64,000 nt of DNA from Demequina zhanjiangensis. Lineage in GTDB: Bacteria > Actinomycetota > Actinomycetes > Actinomycetales > Demequinaceae. Position 1 is the stretch's first letter. Each line of letters starts with the position of its first letter. Below, piece after piece: positions 15,841 through 25,664 of the stretch. The notes under the pieces are model-generated. The model saw only the letters and a program-made list of their open reading frames with translations. It was not told where the DNA came from and did not search any database. Location of the stretch: positions 111,885 through 175,884 of the forward strand of contig NZ_JAUHPV010000007.1 of the NCBI RefSeq assembly GCF_030418315.1, in the 5' to 3' direction. The position numbers and the translations under genes are program-made.

Positions 15841-17388
15841 ATGCCCATCCACTTCGCCGATCTCGGCGTGCCCACGCAGCTCACCACCGTGCTTGAGCGC
15901 GAGGGAAAGCTCACCCCGTTCCCCATCCAGGCCGACACCCTCCCCGACACGCTCGCAGGCCGCGACGTGCTCGGCCGCGGCAAGACCGGCTCCGGCAAGA
16001 CCCTCGCGTTCTCGCTCCCCGTCGCCGCGCGCCTGGGCGCCAAGGGCGGCAAGGCCCGCCCGGGTCGCCCGCGTGCCCTCATCCTCGCGCCGACCCGCGA
16101 GCTCGCCACCCAGATCGACGCCGTCATCGCGCCGCTCGCCGCCGCCTACGGCATGAACACCACCACGATCTTCGGCGGCGTCAACCAGCGCCGCCAGGAG
16201 AACGCGATGGCCCGCGGCGCGGACATCGTCGTGGCGTGCCCCGGCCGCCTCGAGGACCTCATGAAGCAGGGCATCGTCTCGCTCGACTCGGTCGAGATCA
16301 CGGTGCTCGACGAGGCCGACCACATGGCCGACCTGGGCTTCCTGCCCGGCGTCACCCGCATCATGAACGCCACCCCGCAGCGCGGACAGCGCCTGCTGTT
16401 CTCCGCCACGCTGGACAACGGCGTCGACAAGCTCGTCAAGCGGTTCCTCGACAACCCCATCACGCACTCGGTGGACAGCGCCGACAGCCACGTGGACGCC
16501 ATGACGCACCACGTCTTCCACGTGAACGGTGCCGACGGCAAGAAGGACGTCGTCCGTGCCCTCGCGTCGGGCACCGGTCGCCGCATCCTCTTCATGCGCA
16601 CCAAGCACCAGGCCAAGAAGCTCGCCAAGCAGCTCACCGCGGAGGGCATCCCGTCCGTGGACCTGCACGGCAACCTCGCCCAGGGCGCCCGTGACCGCAA
16701 CCTCGCCGCGTTCGCCGAGGGCAGGGCCAAGGTGCTCGTCGCCACCGACGTCGCCGCGCGTGGCGTGCACGTTGACGGCATCGAGCTCGTGGTCCACGTG
16801 GACCCGCCGATGGAGCACAAGGCGTACCTGCACCGCTCCGGCCGTACGGCTCGCGCCGGCACCTCGGGCGACGTGGTCACCCTCGTGCTGCCCGAGCAGC
16901 GCCGCGACACGCAGCAGCTGCTGCGCAAGGCCAACATCAAGGCCGAGCCGCAGGCAGTCAACGCGACGTCTCCGCAGGTCGTCACGCTGATCGGGGAGGT
17001 CGCCCCCTACGTGAAGCCCGCACCCGTCGAGGACAAGCCCCAGGGCGGTCGTGGACGCGGACGTGGCCGCGGCGCCCAGGGCGCCGGCGGTCAGGGTGGC
17101 AACGGGCGCTCCGGCGGCCAGGGCGGCTCGCGCGGCAACGGCGGTGGACGCGGTCCCCGCCGCGACGACGCCCAGGGCCAGTCCCGCGGTGGCCGAGGAC
17201 AGCAGCAGGGAAGCCGTCGCGGCCAGAACCGCGACCGCGCAGGCGCCGACCAGTCGCAGGGCCACGCACCCCAGGGCCGCGGCCGCTCCTCCGCCGGCGG
17301 TCAGGGCCAGTCGCGTCGCTCCGGCGGCCACAGCTCCGCCGCGGCATTCTCCGCAGGTGGCGGCGGCAACCGTCGACGCAGCCGCTGA
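15841..17388 (+). CDS. DEAD-box ATP-dependent RNA helicase with RGG-like tail
   Basis: 515 residues with both RecA-like domains: Walker A GKTGSGKT, PTREL, DEAD at residues 157-160 (VLDEADHMAD), SAT (LLFSATLD), then in domain 2 the HGN/RN segment, VATDVAARGVHV and HRSGRTARAG. From about residue 400 the tail is low-complexity Gly/Arg/Gln (repeats of GGQGG, RGGRG), a flexible RNA-binding arm as in actinobacterial RhlE/DeaD-type helicases. Such enzymes remodel rRNA and mRNA, often in the cold. It has a long leader. Confidence 0.92.
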   Translation: MPIHFADLGVPTQLTTVLEREGKLTPFPIQADTLPDTLAGRDVLGRGKTGSGKTLAFSLPVAARLGAKGGKARPGRPRALILAPTRELATQIDAVIAPLAAAYGMNTTTIFGGVNQRRQENAMARGADIVVACPGRLEDLMKQGIVSLDSVEITVLDEADHMADLGFLPGVTRIMNATPQRGQRLLFSATLDNGVDKLVKRFLDNPITHSVDSADSHVDAMTHHVFHVNGADGKKDVVRALASGTGRRILFMRTKHQAKKLAKQLTAEGIPSVDLHGNLAQGARDRNLAAFAEGRAKVLVATDVAARGVHVDGIELVVHVDPPMEHKAYLHRSGRTARAGTSGDVVTLVLPEQRRDTQQLLRKANIKAEPQAVNATSPQVVTLIGEVAPYVKPAPVEDKPQGGRGRGRGRGAQGAGGQGGNGRSGGQGGSRGNGGGRGPRRDDAQGQSRGGRGQQQGSRRGQNRDRAGADQSQGHAPQGRGRSSAGGQGQSRRSGGHSSAAAFSAGGGGNRRRSR

Positions 17389-17515
17389 TCAGCCTTCGCG
17401 CTCGGGCCCGGAACTCCTCGTGAGCTCCGGGCTCGAGTCGTCTCCCGGTATGCCGTCTGCGGCGCGCCGCGTGGAAAACGGACAAAAAGGATGCCCACGT
17501 GCCTATGCTGAGGTC

Positions 17516-17947
17516 GTGACCGAGAGTCAGGCGGCGCGCAAGCAGCGCTTCACCGTGGCCATCACGCTCCTGGTGCTGGGCGTGCTGGCGATCGCCGCCG
17601 CGGTCACGCTCCACCTCACACAAGAGCTGCGCGTGTCGTTCGGTGAGCTCACCGCGAGCGGCGCCTACGAGCTCGGAATCCGCTCAGGCGCTCGCGTGGC
17701 ACTCTCAGCCGTCGTCGGCGTGGGCCTCATCGGCATCGGCACCAGCGGGATCGGCGGCGCGCACCCGCTCCGACTCATCCGTCAGGCGCTCGCGATCAGC
17801 GTGTCCGTCGCCTTCGTCGCGGGAGCGATGGGGATGTGGACAGTGCTGCTCGGCGCGGTCGTCGCCACACTCGTCGGAGTGTGGTTCCAGCGGCGCTTCG
17901 CTGCGGCACGCAGCCGCGCCCGAGCCGAGCAGCTCTCGCACGCATAG
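17516..17947 (+). CDS. Small four-helix membrane protein, function unknown
   Basis: 143 residues with about four membrane helices (ITLLVLGVLAIAAAVTL; LSAVVGVGLIGIGTSG; ALAISVSVAFVAGAMGMW; GAVVATLVGVWF) and a basic C-terminus. There is no recognised domain. The GTG at 17516 is chosen because TATGCT ends 6 bases before it (leaderless start) and the hydrophobic protein begins right after. It converges on the SSB-like gene with 2 bases between stop codons. Confidence 0.6.
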   Translation: MTESQAARKQRFTVAITLLVLGVLAIAAAVTLHLTQELRVSFGELTASGAYELGIRSGARVALSAVVGVGLIGIGTSGIGGAHPLRLIRQALAISVSVAFVAGAMGMWTVLLGAVVATLVGVWFQRRFAAARSRARAEQLSHA

Positions 17948-17949
17948 CC

Positions 17950-18249
17950 TCAGTCGTCGGCCGCTGCGACCGACGCCGAGTCGATCAGCATGCCCGCCGG
18001 GCCTGCCGTCCCCGACTCGCGCGGTGCCGCACGCAGCGTCCCGCTCACGGTGAGGTGCGCGCCCTTGCGCGCCAGATCCCTGGCGGCGACGGCATCCTCC
18101 ACGGCCCGGACCGTGAACCATTCGGTCTGCGGGTTGCCGCAGCGATCCCGCCGGCTCGAAGCCAGCCGGAACGTGCAGATCGCGGAGCCGTCGGGCAACT
18201 CGTGGAAGTCGGGCTCCGAGGCCACCCTGCCCGTCGCGACGTACGCCAC
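17950..18249 (-). CDS. Short single-stranded DNA-binding protein paralogue
   Basis: 99 residues of the SSB OB-fold: VATGRVASEPDF, FRLASSR, WFTVRAVEDAV (for the usual W-x-x-V-x-x-w/f), ARKGAHLTVSGTL. The normal SSB has about 160-190 residues and ends in an acidic DDDIPF tip that binds partner proteins; here the protein stops after the OB-fold with VAAADD. It is therefore a paralogue, not the replicative SSB, of a kind also found in other actinobacteria. A role in special DNA transactions or single-strand binding under stress is likely but not shown. Confidence 0.75.
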   Translation of the reverse strand: MAYVATGRVASEPDFHELPDGSAICTFRLASSRRDRCGNPQTEWFTVRAVEDAVAARDLARKGAHLTVSGTLRAAPRESGTAGPAGMLIDSASVAAADD

Positions 18250-18313
18250 CCGTTCCTCCTTCTCGCGCCACTGCCGACCGAACCATCGGCCGCCCCGGCG
18301 CTACCGTGAGTCT

Positions 18314-19252
18314 ATGACCGCCTCCTCCGGTCTCGACGACGCCCTCGCGCTGTGGGCCACCGCCCGGCTGGGCTCGGGTCCGCGCGAGGTGTTCTTCGGC
18401 GCGCAGTCCATGTCCGACGTGGTGGGAGTCGTGCTCGACGATGGGCGCAAGGTCGCGCTGAAGCGGCGCGGCGGGGGAGAGCATGTCGCTGCCACCGCCG
18501 TCGCCCACAGGGCCGCGTCTGACGCGGGGATCGACTGCCCGGACCTGCTGGCCGGGCCCGAGAACGTCGACGGTCAGATCTTCACCGCCGAGCAATGGCG
18601 TGACGACGGCTCCACTGAACCTCAGGGTGACGCCGCAATGCTCTACGCGCAGCTCCTCGCACGGCTCGTGAAGGCGCTCGACGGCGTGGACCAGTCGAGG
18701 CTGTCGCCTCCGCCCTGGCTCCACTACGACCACGATGCCGACCGCGTGTGGCCGCCGCCCGCCTCCGACAGGTGGGATCCGCACCGCATCGAGTCCCAGC
18801 TTCCGCCCGCACTCGCCCGCATCGCCGCGGCGGCGCGCTCCCGGCTGCTCGCCGCCCACCTGCCTCACGTCGTCGGGCACACCGACCTCAGCGGCCTCAA
18901 CGTGCGGTGGAATCACGCCGACGGCGTGGACGTGCCGATCGTCCACGACTGGGACTCGATCGCCGCAAGGCCCGAGGCGGTGCTCGTCGGCACCCTCGCG
19001 GCCGACCACGTGGCGCTGCCGGAGCGTGGCCGGATCGCCGACATCGACACGGGAGCTCGGGTGGTCGAGGCGTATGAGGAGGCGAGCGGCCGCGCGTTCA
19101 GCGCCGAGGAGCACGAGGTCGCGTGGGCTGCATCAGCGTGGCTCGCCGCCTACAACGCGGTGTTCGAGCACCTGCACGGCGCGCCAGGGGAGGTCACCGC
19201 CCAGCTGCTGCGCGACGGCGACGAGAGGCTCAGGCTCGCAGGCGGGGCGTGA
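18314..19252 (+). CDS. Aminoglycoside-phosphotransferase-like kinase
   Basis: 312 residues with the APH/protein-kinase-like fold. The catalytic loop is VVGHTDLSGLNVRW (Brenner motif H-x-D-x-x-x-x-N) and the metal-binding aspartate is in VHDWDS. An N-terminal Lys in KVALKRRGGG fits the ATP site. Most chromosomal members act on small molecules other than antibiotics, and the substrate cannot be read from sequence. TACCGT lies 6 bases before the ATG: leaderless start likely. Confidence 0.75.
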   Translation: MTASSGLDDALALWATARLGSGPREVFFGAQSMSDVVGVVLDDGRKVALKRRGGGEHVAATAVAHRAASDAGIDCPDLLAGPENVDGQIFTAEQWRDDGSTEPQGDAAMLYAQLLARLVKALDGVDQSRLSPPPWLHYDHDADRVWPPPASDRWDPHRIESQLPPALARIAAAARSRLLAAHLPHVVGHTDLSGLNVRWNHADGVDVPIVHDWDSIAARPEAVLVGTLAADHVALPERGRIADIDTGARVVEAYEEASGRAFSAEEHEVAWAASAWLAAYNAVFEHLHGAPGEVTAQLLRDGDERLRLAGGA

Positions 19253-19282
19253 CCGGCCATCCGCCGCATCGTCCCGTTCCGG

Positions 19283-20128
19283 CTAGGCCATGTGCGATAG
19301 GAGGTGCGCGGCCACCGACTCCGGACGCTCCACGGGCGTGAGATGGCCGGCCCCTTCCAGCACCGCGGCAGGAGCCGCCGTGCGGAGGCGCTTCGCAAGA
19401 AGAGGCGCCTGATCGGGCGGCAGCCACGGGTCCCCACCACCCCACCCGACCGTCACCGGGCAGCGTGTGCTGTCCAGCCGGCCGGCGACTGCGCGGGTGT
19501 CCTTGGGCGAGAGGGAGGCGATCTGGCGCGAGAACGCGCGCCTGCCGTCCTGTCCCTCCCACGGGATCGCAAGCCGCGCGATCCACTCCGGCGAGAGGCC
19601 CGCAGGCGTTGCACTCGCGATGTACTCGCGCACAAGCGCAGAGTGGAGCCGCGGGGGTAGCGCATCGAACACCTCGCCGTGGTCGGCGACCAGTTGGAAG
19701 AACGGAGACCCCCACGGGTCCAGGACCACCGCGTCCCATAGGTTAAGCGAGGACATCTCCGACCCGAGCAGCAGATGGGCTCCGAGCGCGACGGCGCCCC
19801 CGACGTCGTGCGCGACCACATGGGGACGGTCCAAGCCCCACGCGCTGAGGAGCGTCGCCAGCCTCCTCATCTGAGAGGCGAGGTCCATCGGCAGCGCTGG
19901 GTCCTGGCTGGACCTCCCGTAGCCCGGCATGTCCCACAGCAGCACTCTCATGCCCTCATCGGCCAGGAGGCTCGCGACGGGCGCCCACGACTCGGCTGAC
20001 CACGGCGTTCCGTGGCACAGGACGACAGTCTGCGCGTCGCCGACCGACCCAAGCGCGTACGTGGCGATCCGAGCGCCGTCGATCTCGACGTGGTCGGGGG
20101 CCGGGAGGAGCGATCGGGGGGATTCCAT
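19283..20128 (-). CDS. Alpha/beta hydrolase with aspartate nucleophile (haloalkane-dehalogenase-like)
   Basis: 281 residues. The oxyanion region is LCHGTPWSAESW (HG-x-P), and the nucleophile elbow reads AHDVGG with Asp108, not Ser, as in haloalkane dehalogenases, epoxide hydrolases and fluoroacetate dehalogenases. The catalytic His is in GAGHLTPVERPE near the end. The reaction is unknown; C-halogen or epoxide hydrolysis is possible, but several such Asp enzymes have other roles. Its promoter has the 19-bp spacer and centred palindrome of MerR-controlled genes, facing the merR-type gene, so it is probably induced by that regulator's ligand. Transcription should begin at the ATG itself. Confidence 0.75.
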   Translation of the reverse strand: MESPRSLLPAPDHVEIDGARIATYALGSVGDAQTVVLCHGTPWSAESWAPVASLLADEGMRVLLWDMPGYGRSSQDPALPMDLASQMRRLATLLSAWGLDRPHVVAHDVGGAVALGAHLLLGSEMSSLNLWDAVVLDPWGSPFFQLVADHGEVFDALPPRLHSALVREYIASATPAGLSPEWIARLAIPWEGQDGRRAFSRQIASLSPKDTRAVAGRLDSTRCPVTVGWGGGDPWLPPDQAPLLAKRLRTAAPAAVLEGAGHLTPVERPESVAAHLLSHMA

Positions 20129-20135
20129 GGGCTCG

Positions 20136-20166
20136 AACGTAGAACTTCAGGTCGACCTGAGGTCAA
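20136..20166 (-). promoter_or_regulatory. MerR-type promoter with 19-bp spacer and palindromic operator
   Basis: On the minus strand, TTGACC (20166-20161) and TACGTT (20141-20136) are separated by exactly 19 bases, too long for normal polymerase contact. The spacer holds the near-perfect palindrome CTTCAGGTCGACCTGAGG (20145-20162 on +). This is the classical arrangement at which MerR-family activators untwist DNA. It drives the hydrolase and sits in the 54-base gap before the divergent regulator. Confidence 0.75.
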
Positions 20167-20182
20167 GTGCAAGGATGGACTC

Positions 20183-20542
20183 GTGAGGATCGGAGAGGCG
20201 GCGGCAGCCATCGGTGTGCCCGAGCACGTGCTCAGGCACTGGGACGCGGAGGGAGTCGTCGTCGCAGACCGGCTCAGTTCCGGGCATCGCGACTACACCG
20301 AGGAGCACCTCCAGCGGCTGCGAGTGCTGCGCGCATGCCAGGGGATCGGCATGAGCCTGCCCCAGATCCGGCAGGTGCTGCACAGGCACGAGGCAGGGCG
20401 CGAAGAGATGCTCCGCGAGCAGCTGCTGCGCCTACGCCGGCAGCGCGCTGACCTGGAACGCGCGGAGGCCTTCCTCGCGCACGTGGTCGGCTGCGAGCAC
20501 GACCTGCTGACCCGGTGTCCCCGCTGCAGCGCCTACGGGTAG
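20183..20542 (+). CDS. MerR-family transcriptional regulator
   Basis: 119 residues. The winged HTH is at the start (RIGEAAAAIGVPEHVLRHWDAEGVV), followed by the wing HRDYTEEHLQRL and a dimerising coiled coil (MLREQLLRLRRQRADLERAE). The C-terminal end has four cysteine/histidine positions (GCEHDLLTRCPRCSAYG) that could bind a metal, a redox centre or a small molecule. The GTG start has AAGGA 7 bases upstream. It is divergent from the hydrolase gene and almost surely controls it through the 19-bp-spacer promoter between them. Confidence 0.85.
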   Translation: MRIGEAAAAIGVPEHVLRHWDAEGVVVADRLSSGHRDYTEEHLQRLRVLRACQGIGMSLPQIRQVLHRHEAGREEMLREQLLRLRRQRADLERAEAFLAHVVGCEHDLLTRCPRCSAYG

Positions 20543-20560
20543 GCGAGCTCGGGTGACGAC

Positions 20561-21613
20561 TCACTCCTGCGCGGCGACCGCCTGACCTGCGTCGGCGACC
20601 TCGCCCACGAGACGCTCGATGACGTCCTCGAGCATGGCCGCGCCCAGGATCGTGCCGTCGTCGTCCTTCACGAGCGCAAGATGCGTGCCGCGCGCCTGCA
20701 TGGCGGTGAGCGCCTCCTCGAGCGACGCGTCGGGGTGGATGACGCTCAGCGGACGCACCGCGTCCTCGGGGAGGGGCTTCGTGGCGCCGCCGCGCGGCAC
20801 CTCCACGAAGTCCTTCAGGTGCAGATAGCCGACGTACTCCCCGGCGTCGTTGACGAGCGGGAAGCGCGAGAAGCCCGTGCGGATGCACTCCTTCTGCGCA
20901 CGCTGCGGCGTCACGTCCACCGGTAGCGTGACGAGGTCCTCCGCAGGTGTCAGCACATCGCGCACCGTCTCGAAGGACAGCTGAAGCGAACCCTCGAGCA
21001 CGCGGAGCTCGTGCTCGTCGAGCAGTCCCTCCTGGTGCGACTCGGCGACCAGCGCGGCCACGCCGTCGGCATCGAAGGAGCTCGCGACCTCGTCCGTCGG
21101 CTTCACGCGCAGCAGGCGCAGCACGATGTTCGCGGACCAGTTCAGCAGCGCGATGATCGGCTTGAGCGCCATCACCAGGAAGTACAGGGGAGGGCCGAGC
21201 ACCATCGCCGACCGCTCGGGCCCGGCGATCGCGATGTTCTTGGGCACCATCTCGCCCAGCACCATGTGAAGCGAGACCACGATCACGAGTGCGATCGCGA
21301 ACGCGATGCCGTGCAGCCACGGTCCTGTGATGCCGATGGCCTCGAGCGGCTTCTCCAGCTGATGTGCGACCGCCGGCTCACCGATGGCACCGAGCCCCAG
21401 CGAGCATGCGGTGATGCCCAGCTGCGCGCCGGCCATCATCAGGGACACCCTGTCCATCGCACGCACCGTGACGCGCGCCGGGTAGGAGCCAGCCTCGGCG
21501 TAAGGCTCCACCTGGGTGCGGCGGGCGGAGACGAGCGCGAACTCGGCACCCACGAAGAAGGCGTTGCCCGCGAGCAGTGCGAGCGCGATCAGGATCGCTG
21601 CGTAGTCAGGCAT
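20561..21613 (-). CDS. CNNM/CorC-type membrane protein (DUF21 + CBS), second of pair
   Basis: 350 residues: a DUF21 membrane domain with four helices ([22 protein letters not shown] ... [18 protein letters not shown], the conserved GE-x-x-PK), then two CBS domains ([40 protein letters not shown]). It lacks the C-terminal CorC_HlyC domain present in its neighbour. CNNM/CorC proteins are linked to Mg2+ efflux; 'hemolysin' in older annotation is misleading. The ATG overlaps the stop of the upstream gene by 8 bases, so the two are translated together. Confidence 0.85.
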   Translation of the reverse strand: MPDYAAILIALALLAGNAFFVGAEFALVSARRTQVEPYAEAGSYPARVTVRAMDRVSLMMAGAQLGITACSLGLGAIGEPAVAHQLEKPLEAIGITGPWLHGIAFAIALVIVVSLHMVLGEMVPKNIAIAGPERSAMVLGPPLYFLVMALKPIIALLNWSANIVLRLLRVKPTDEVASSFDADGVAALVAESHQEGLLDEHELRVLEGSLQLSFETVRDVLTPAEDLVTLPVDVTPQRAQKECIRTGFSRFPLVNDAGEYVGYLHLKDFVEVPRGGATKPLPEDAVRPLSVIHPDASLEEALTAMQARGTHLALVKDDDGTILGAAMLEDVIERLVGEVADAGQAVAAQE

Positions 21614-22976
21614 CGTCGTCCTCCTCGTCGGACGGCGGCAGCACGTCCAGCAGCACCCTGTCCACGCGATGCCCATCCAGTCTCGTGACTGTCATGCGCA
21701 CGCGCACAGGCTTCGCCAGGTCGTCCTCATCGCGGTCGTCCTCGTCGCGCGCCTCGAGCTCGATCTGGTCTCCCAGGCGTGGGAAGCGCTCGAGGTGCTC
21801 GGTCAGGAGGCCACCCAGAGTGTCGGACTCACGTGCCTCGGGCATGTCGACGTGCATGATGTCGCCCGCCTCGTCAGGCCTCAGCAGGCCCGAGAGCGAC
21901 CACGTGCGCTCGGCAACGCGCCAGAAGCGGGACACCGGTCGGTCCTGTTCGTCCTCGATCTCGCCGACGATCTCCTCGACAAGGTCCTCCAGGGTGACGA
22001 CGCCGTCGGTGCCGCCGTACTCGTCCACCACGACGGCCATCTGCGAGCCCTCGCGCAGGGCCGTCAACACCGAGCTGAGCGGCATGGTCGACGGCACGGA
22101 CGTGATCGGCAGGCACAGGTCGCTGACCGAGGTGGAGGCACGCTGACGGGCAGGGACGGCGAGCGCACGCTTGAAGTGAGCGACGCCCACGATCTCGTCC
22201 ACGTTCTCGCCCATCACCGGGAAGCGCGCGTGCCCCGTGCGGGAGGCAAGGGTCAGCAGGTCTGCGGCAGTGTCGTCGGCCTCGAGGAAGTGCACTCGCG
22301 TGCGCGGAGTCATCGCGTCCGACGCGGTGGTCGCCTTCATCTCCGCCGCCCGCGCGAGGCGTCTCGCGACGCGGGGCTCGAGCGTGCCGCGCGCCGCCGA
22401 ACGCTCGGCCAGGGACTCGAGCTCCTGTGCCGAACGGGCCGATGCGAGCTCCTCGCGCGGCTCGATGCCGAACATCCGGACCACGCGGTTCGCGGAGCCG
22501 TTGAGCACGCGGATCAGCGGGCCCGCGAACCACGTGAAGCCTCGGTTGGCGCCAGCGACCGCTCGCCCTACGCGCAGCGGCTCGGCGAGCGCCCAGTTCT
22601 TGGGCACGAGCTCGCCGAACACCATCTGCGTGCCGGTCGCGATCACGAACGCGAGCGTGAACGAGACGACGGCGGCTGTCGCGTCAGGCAGGTTCAGCGC
22701 GTTGATCGGCGCCGCGAGAAGCGTCGCGAGCGACGGTTCGGCGATGAAACCGACCAGCAGCGACGTCACCGTGATGCCCAGCTGGGCGCCCGACAGCTCG
22801 GTGGAAAGCTTCTTGAGCGCCGCCTGCATCGAGGCGGCTCGCTTGTCGCCGGAGGCGGCCGCCTTCTCCACGGAGGGGCGGTCTGCCGTCACGAACGCGA
22901 ACTCGGCGGCGACGAAGAGCGCGTTCGCGCCGATCAGCGCGATCGCCAGCAGCAGGAGCAGCCACGCCTGAGTCAT
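21606..22976 (-). CDS. CNNM/CorC-type membrane protein with CBS and CorC_HlyC domains
   Basis: 456 residues with the full architecture: DUF21 membrane domain ([24 protein letters not shown] ... [15 protein letters not shown]), a CBS pair ([49 protein letters not shown]), and the C-terminal CorC_HlyC domain ([11 protein letters not shown]...), ending in an acidic tail (SDEEDDDA). It is probably a Mg2+/divalent-cation exporter, acting with the shorter paralogue encoded in the same operon. GGAGG precedes the ATG. Confidence 0.88.
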   Translation of the reverse strand: MTQAWLLLLLAIALIGANALFVAAEFAFVTADRPSVEKAAASGDKRAASMQAALKKLSTELSGAQLGITVTSLLVGFIAEPSLATLLAAPINALNLPDATAAVVSFTLAFVIATGTQMVFGELVPKNWALAEPLRVGRAVAGANRGFTWFAGPLIRVLNGSANRVVRMFGIEPREELASARSAQELESLAERSAARGTLEPRVARRLARAAEMKATTASDAMTPRTRVHFLEADDTAADLLTLASRTGHARFPVMGENVDEIVGVAHFKRALAVPARQRASTSVSDLCLPITSVPSTMPLSSVLTALREGSQMAVVVDEYGGTDGVVTLEDLVEEIVGEIEDEQDRPVSRFWRVAERTWSLSGLLRPDEAGDIMHVDMPEARESDTLGGLLTEHLERFPRLGDQIELEARDEDDRDEDDLAKPVRVRMTVTRLDGHRVDRVLLDVLPPSDEEDDDA

Positions 22977-23097
22977 CGAGGGCCTCCGATGCGGGGACGG
23001 AGGAGCAAGGGTCTATGGCCATCGGGCATGCCGCGATTCTAAGCGGCTGCCGGGCAGTTCGTGCATCCGTCTGCAGCAGGATTCCGGGGTTGTCGCG

Positions 23098-23892
23098 TCA
23101 GGAGGCGCCGGCCGCGGGCCCCATGCGCGCGAGCCAGTCCTGCACGAGCGCACGGGCGAGCGCAGATCTCTCCAGATGGACGTTGTGACCGGCGGAGTCG
23201 AGCGTCGCGTACGTGGCGCGCGTGTAGTGCTCGTGTCTCGCCCACGCGTCCCTGAACCCGACCACGTGGTCCTGCCTGCCGGTGAGGAACAGCGCGGGCT
23301 TGGTGAACGGTCCCGTGGCGACATCCTCTGGCTCGCGGGAGAAGCCGTAGCGGCGGGCGATCCGCGCCATCGCGCGCCGGTCCGAGACCTCAAGCCCCGG
23401 CAGCACGTGGTCAAGGAACGCCTGCGCATGCTCCGACGTCTGGATCACCGCCATGTCTGCGAAGTCGTCGCCCGCGTCGCCCATGCCTTCGATCACGTCC
23501 TCGTTCTCCAGCAGCAGCGCCCGGTCCGGGAGGTCGCGCTCGGAGGATTCGGCCACGAACACGCCCGCGAGCGTCGCGAGGCCCAGCACCCGCTCCTCGA
23601 GGTCGTGCGCCACGCGGCGCGCGATCATGCCGCCGAACGAGTTGCCCAGCACCGCGAACCGTACGCCGCCCGTCACCTCGTCGATCTGGCGCTCGACCTC
23701 CTTCGCCATCTCCTCCGCGCTCGCGACGTGTCCTGCGGGCGTCAGCCCATGCCCGGGCAGGTCCATGTAGATCCGACGCCACGGGCCTGCCTCGGCGATC
23801 GCGTCGTCCAGGGGGAGCAGGATCCTGTGGTCCACGCCGAAGCCGTGCAGGAGCACCAGGGGAGTGCCGTCGCCGCGTTCCACGAGGTGCAT
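23098..23892 (-). CDS. Alpha/beta hydrolase (serine type)
   Basis: 264 residues. HGFGVDHRIL gives the oxyanion hole and the nucleophile elbow is GNSFGG with Ser85. The catalytic His is in DSAGHNVHLE. The fold and length are those of esterases, C-C hydrolases and proline-iminopeptidase relatives; the substrate is unknown. TACCGT lies upstream of the ATG together with a GAGGGA, so leaderless or leadered initiation are both possible. It is a single gene. Confidence 0.8.
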   Translation of the reverse strand: MHLVERGDGTPLVLLHGFGVDHRILLPLDDAIAEAGPWRRIYMDLPGHGLTPAGHVASAEEMAKEVERQIDEVTGGVRFAVLGNSFGGMIARRVAHDLEERVLGLATLAGVFVAESSERDLPDRALLLENEDVIEGMGDAGDDFADMAVIQTSEHAQAFLDHVLPGLEVSDRRAMARIARRYGFSREPEDVATGPFTKPALFLTGRQDHVVGFRDAWARHEHYTRATYATLDSAGHNVHLERSALARALVQDWLARMGPAAGAS

Positions 23893-24041
23893 TCCCTCAC
23901 GGTAACCCGGTCGGGCGCACCTCTCACGGGGCTGCGCTCCCCACAGCCGACGCGACGGTCCTGGGTGAGCGGCGCTAGCGTGGGTCAGGAGCAGGGACGC
24001 GCGGCCCGTGACGGGTGCGCGCCGGATGAGGGAGACCGCCT

Positions 24042-25664
24042 ATGGCGCAGCAGCCGACCTCCGCGCCCGCGGGAGACTCCGCGTCGCCGCAGAAGCGCGA
24101 GCACTGGAGCGGCCAGACGGCCTTCATCCTCGCCGCCATCGGCTCGGCCGTCGGCCTGGGCAACATCTGGCGCTTCCCGGGTGAGGCGTACGAGAACGGC
24201 GGCGGCGCCTTCATGGTCCCGTACCTGATCGCGCTCCTCACCGCAGGTATCCCCATCCTGTTCCTGGAGAACGCGATCGGGCACAGGTTCCGTGGTTCTG
24301 CGCCCCTCGCGATGCGGCGCGTCCACAGGAACGCCGAGGGAGTGGGCTGGTTCCACGTGGCCATCTGCTTCGTGATCGGCCTGTACTACACCGCGGTCAT
24401 CGCCTGGTCGCTGAGCTACTTCTGGTTCAGCTTCGGGCTCGACTACGCCGACGATCCGGCGGGGTTCTTCTTCAACGACTACCTACAGCTCGGCTCCGAC
24501 GTGACGCTGTCTGCGCAAATCGTCCCCAGCGTCGCGCTGCCGCTCATCCTCGTGTGGGCGCTCACCATCGGCATCCTCGCGCTCGGCATCCACAAGGGGG
24601 TCGAGAGGCTCAACGTGGTCGGCATCCCGTTGCTTGTGGTGACCTTCGGGATCCTCGCCTTCAGGGCGCTGTCACTGCCCGGTGCATCCGATGGGATCGA
24701 GGCGTTGTTCACACCCGACTTCTCGGTACTCACAGATCCTGAGGTGTGGATAGCGGCCTACGGGCAGGTGTTCTTCTCCCTCTCACTCGCCTACGGCGTG
24801 ATGATCACCTACGCGTCCTACCGTCGGCGCCGCTCCAACGTGACGGGTCCGGCGCTCGTCGTCGCGTTCGGTAACAGCTCCTTCTCGCTGCTCGCGGGAC
24901 TCGCCGTCTTCGCGACGCTCGGATTCCTCGCCCAGACGCAGGGAGTTGGGGTCGACGAGCTCGAGAACATCACCGGAGTGAGCCTGTCCTTCGTGACCTT
25001 CCCCGCCGTCATCGCGCAGATGCCGGGCGGTCAGTTCTTCGGCGCGCTCTTCTTCGCCTCGCTCGTGCTCGCGGGGCTCACGTCGCTCATCTCCGTCATC
25101 CAGACCATCTCCGCGGCCTTCCAGGACAAGTTCGGCTGGAACCCGCGCATCGCCGCGGTCGCCGTCGGGCTCGTCTCGGCTGTCCTGTCCGTGCTCGGCT
25201 TCTCCACAGCCTCCGGTCTGTACCTCCTGGACACGGTCGACCAGTGGTCCAACCAGCTCGGCATCGTCGCCGGTGCCGTCGGCATGATCGCCGCCGCCCT
25301 CTGGTTCGGCCGACGCGGGCATGAGCTCGAACGACACCTCGCCGCCGTCTCGACCATCCGCCCCGGCCGCTACTGGCCTGTGCTCATCAACGTCATCGCC
25401 CTGCTCCTGATCTACATGTTCGTCTCCAAGGCCGTCTCGCTCGCCATCGACGGGTATGGCGGCTACCCCACCTGGTACGTGGTCGTCTTCGGATGGGGGA
25501 CCATCCTGTTCATCGGAGCCGCGGGCGTCCTCATGCCGTGGCTGCGCTGGCACAAGGACATCGCCCATCCCACGCTGTGGCCCAGCCGTGAGCAGCTCGG
25601 GCTGCCCGCGGAGGTGGGCGCCAAGGTCACCGAGCAGTACCGACCTGGGAAGGACACGCCATGA
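24042..25664 (+). CDS. Sodium-dependent NSS-family transporter (MetP-like)
   Basis: 540 residues and about 12 membrane helices. The NSS signature is at helix 1 ([27 protein letters not shown]), containing the sodium- and substrate-binding GNIWRFP segment. NSS transporters take up amino acids with Na+. The next gene encodes a 48-residue single-helix protein that overlaps it by 4 bases, as in the methionine/alanine importer MetPS of Corynebacterium glutamicum, so methionine and alanine are the likely substrates. The start is supported by GAGGGAG. Confidence 0.88.
   Translation: MAQQPTSAPAGDSASPQKREHWSGQTAFILAAIGSAVGLGNIWRFPGEAYENGGGAFMVPYLIALLTAGIPILFLENAIGHRFRGSAPLAMRRVHRNAEGVGWFHVAICFVIGLYYTAVIAWSLSYFWFSFGLDYADDPAGFFFNDYLQLGSDVTLSAQIVPSVALPLILVWALTIGILALGIHKGVERLNVVGIPLLVVTFGILAFRALSLPGASDGIEALFTPDFSVLTDPEVWIAAYGQVFFSLSLAYGVMITYASYRRRRSNVTGPALVVAFGNSSFSLLAGLAVFATLGFLAQTQGVGVDELENITGVSLSFVTFPAVIAQMPGGQFFGALFFASLVLAGLTSLISVIQTISAAFQDKFGWNPRIAAVAVGLVSAVLSVLGFSTASGLYLLDTVDQWSNQLGIVAGAVGMIAAALWFGRRGHELERHLAAVSTIRPGRYWPVLINVIALLLIYMFVSKAVSLAIDGYGGYPTWYVVVFGWGTILFIGAAGVLMPWLRWHKDIAHPTLWPSREQLGLPAEVGAKVTEQYRPGKDTP

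Noticed and set aside
15382..17331. A 649-codon open frame on the minus strand across the DEAD-box helicase gene
   Set aside because: It is the GC-rich mirror of a certain gene: Ala/Gly/Arg/Val-rich with no domain, and its frame follows the third-position bias of the plus strand.
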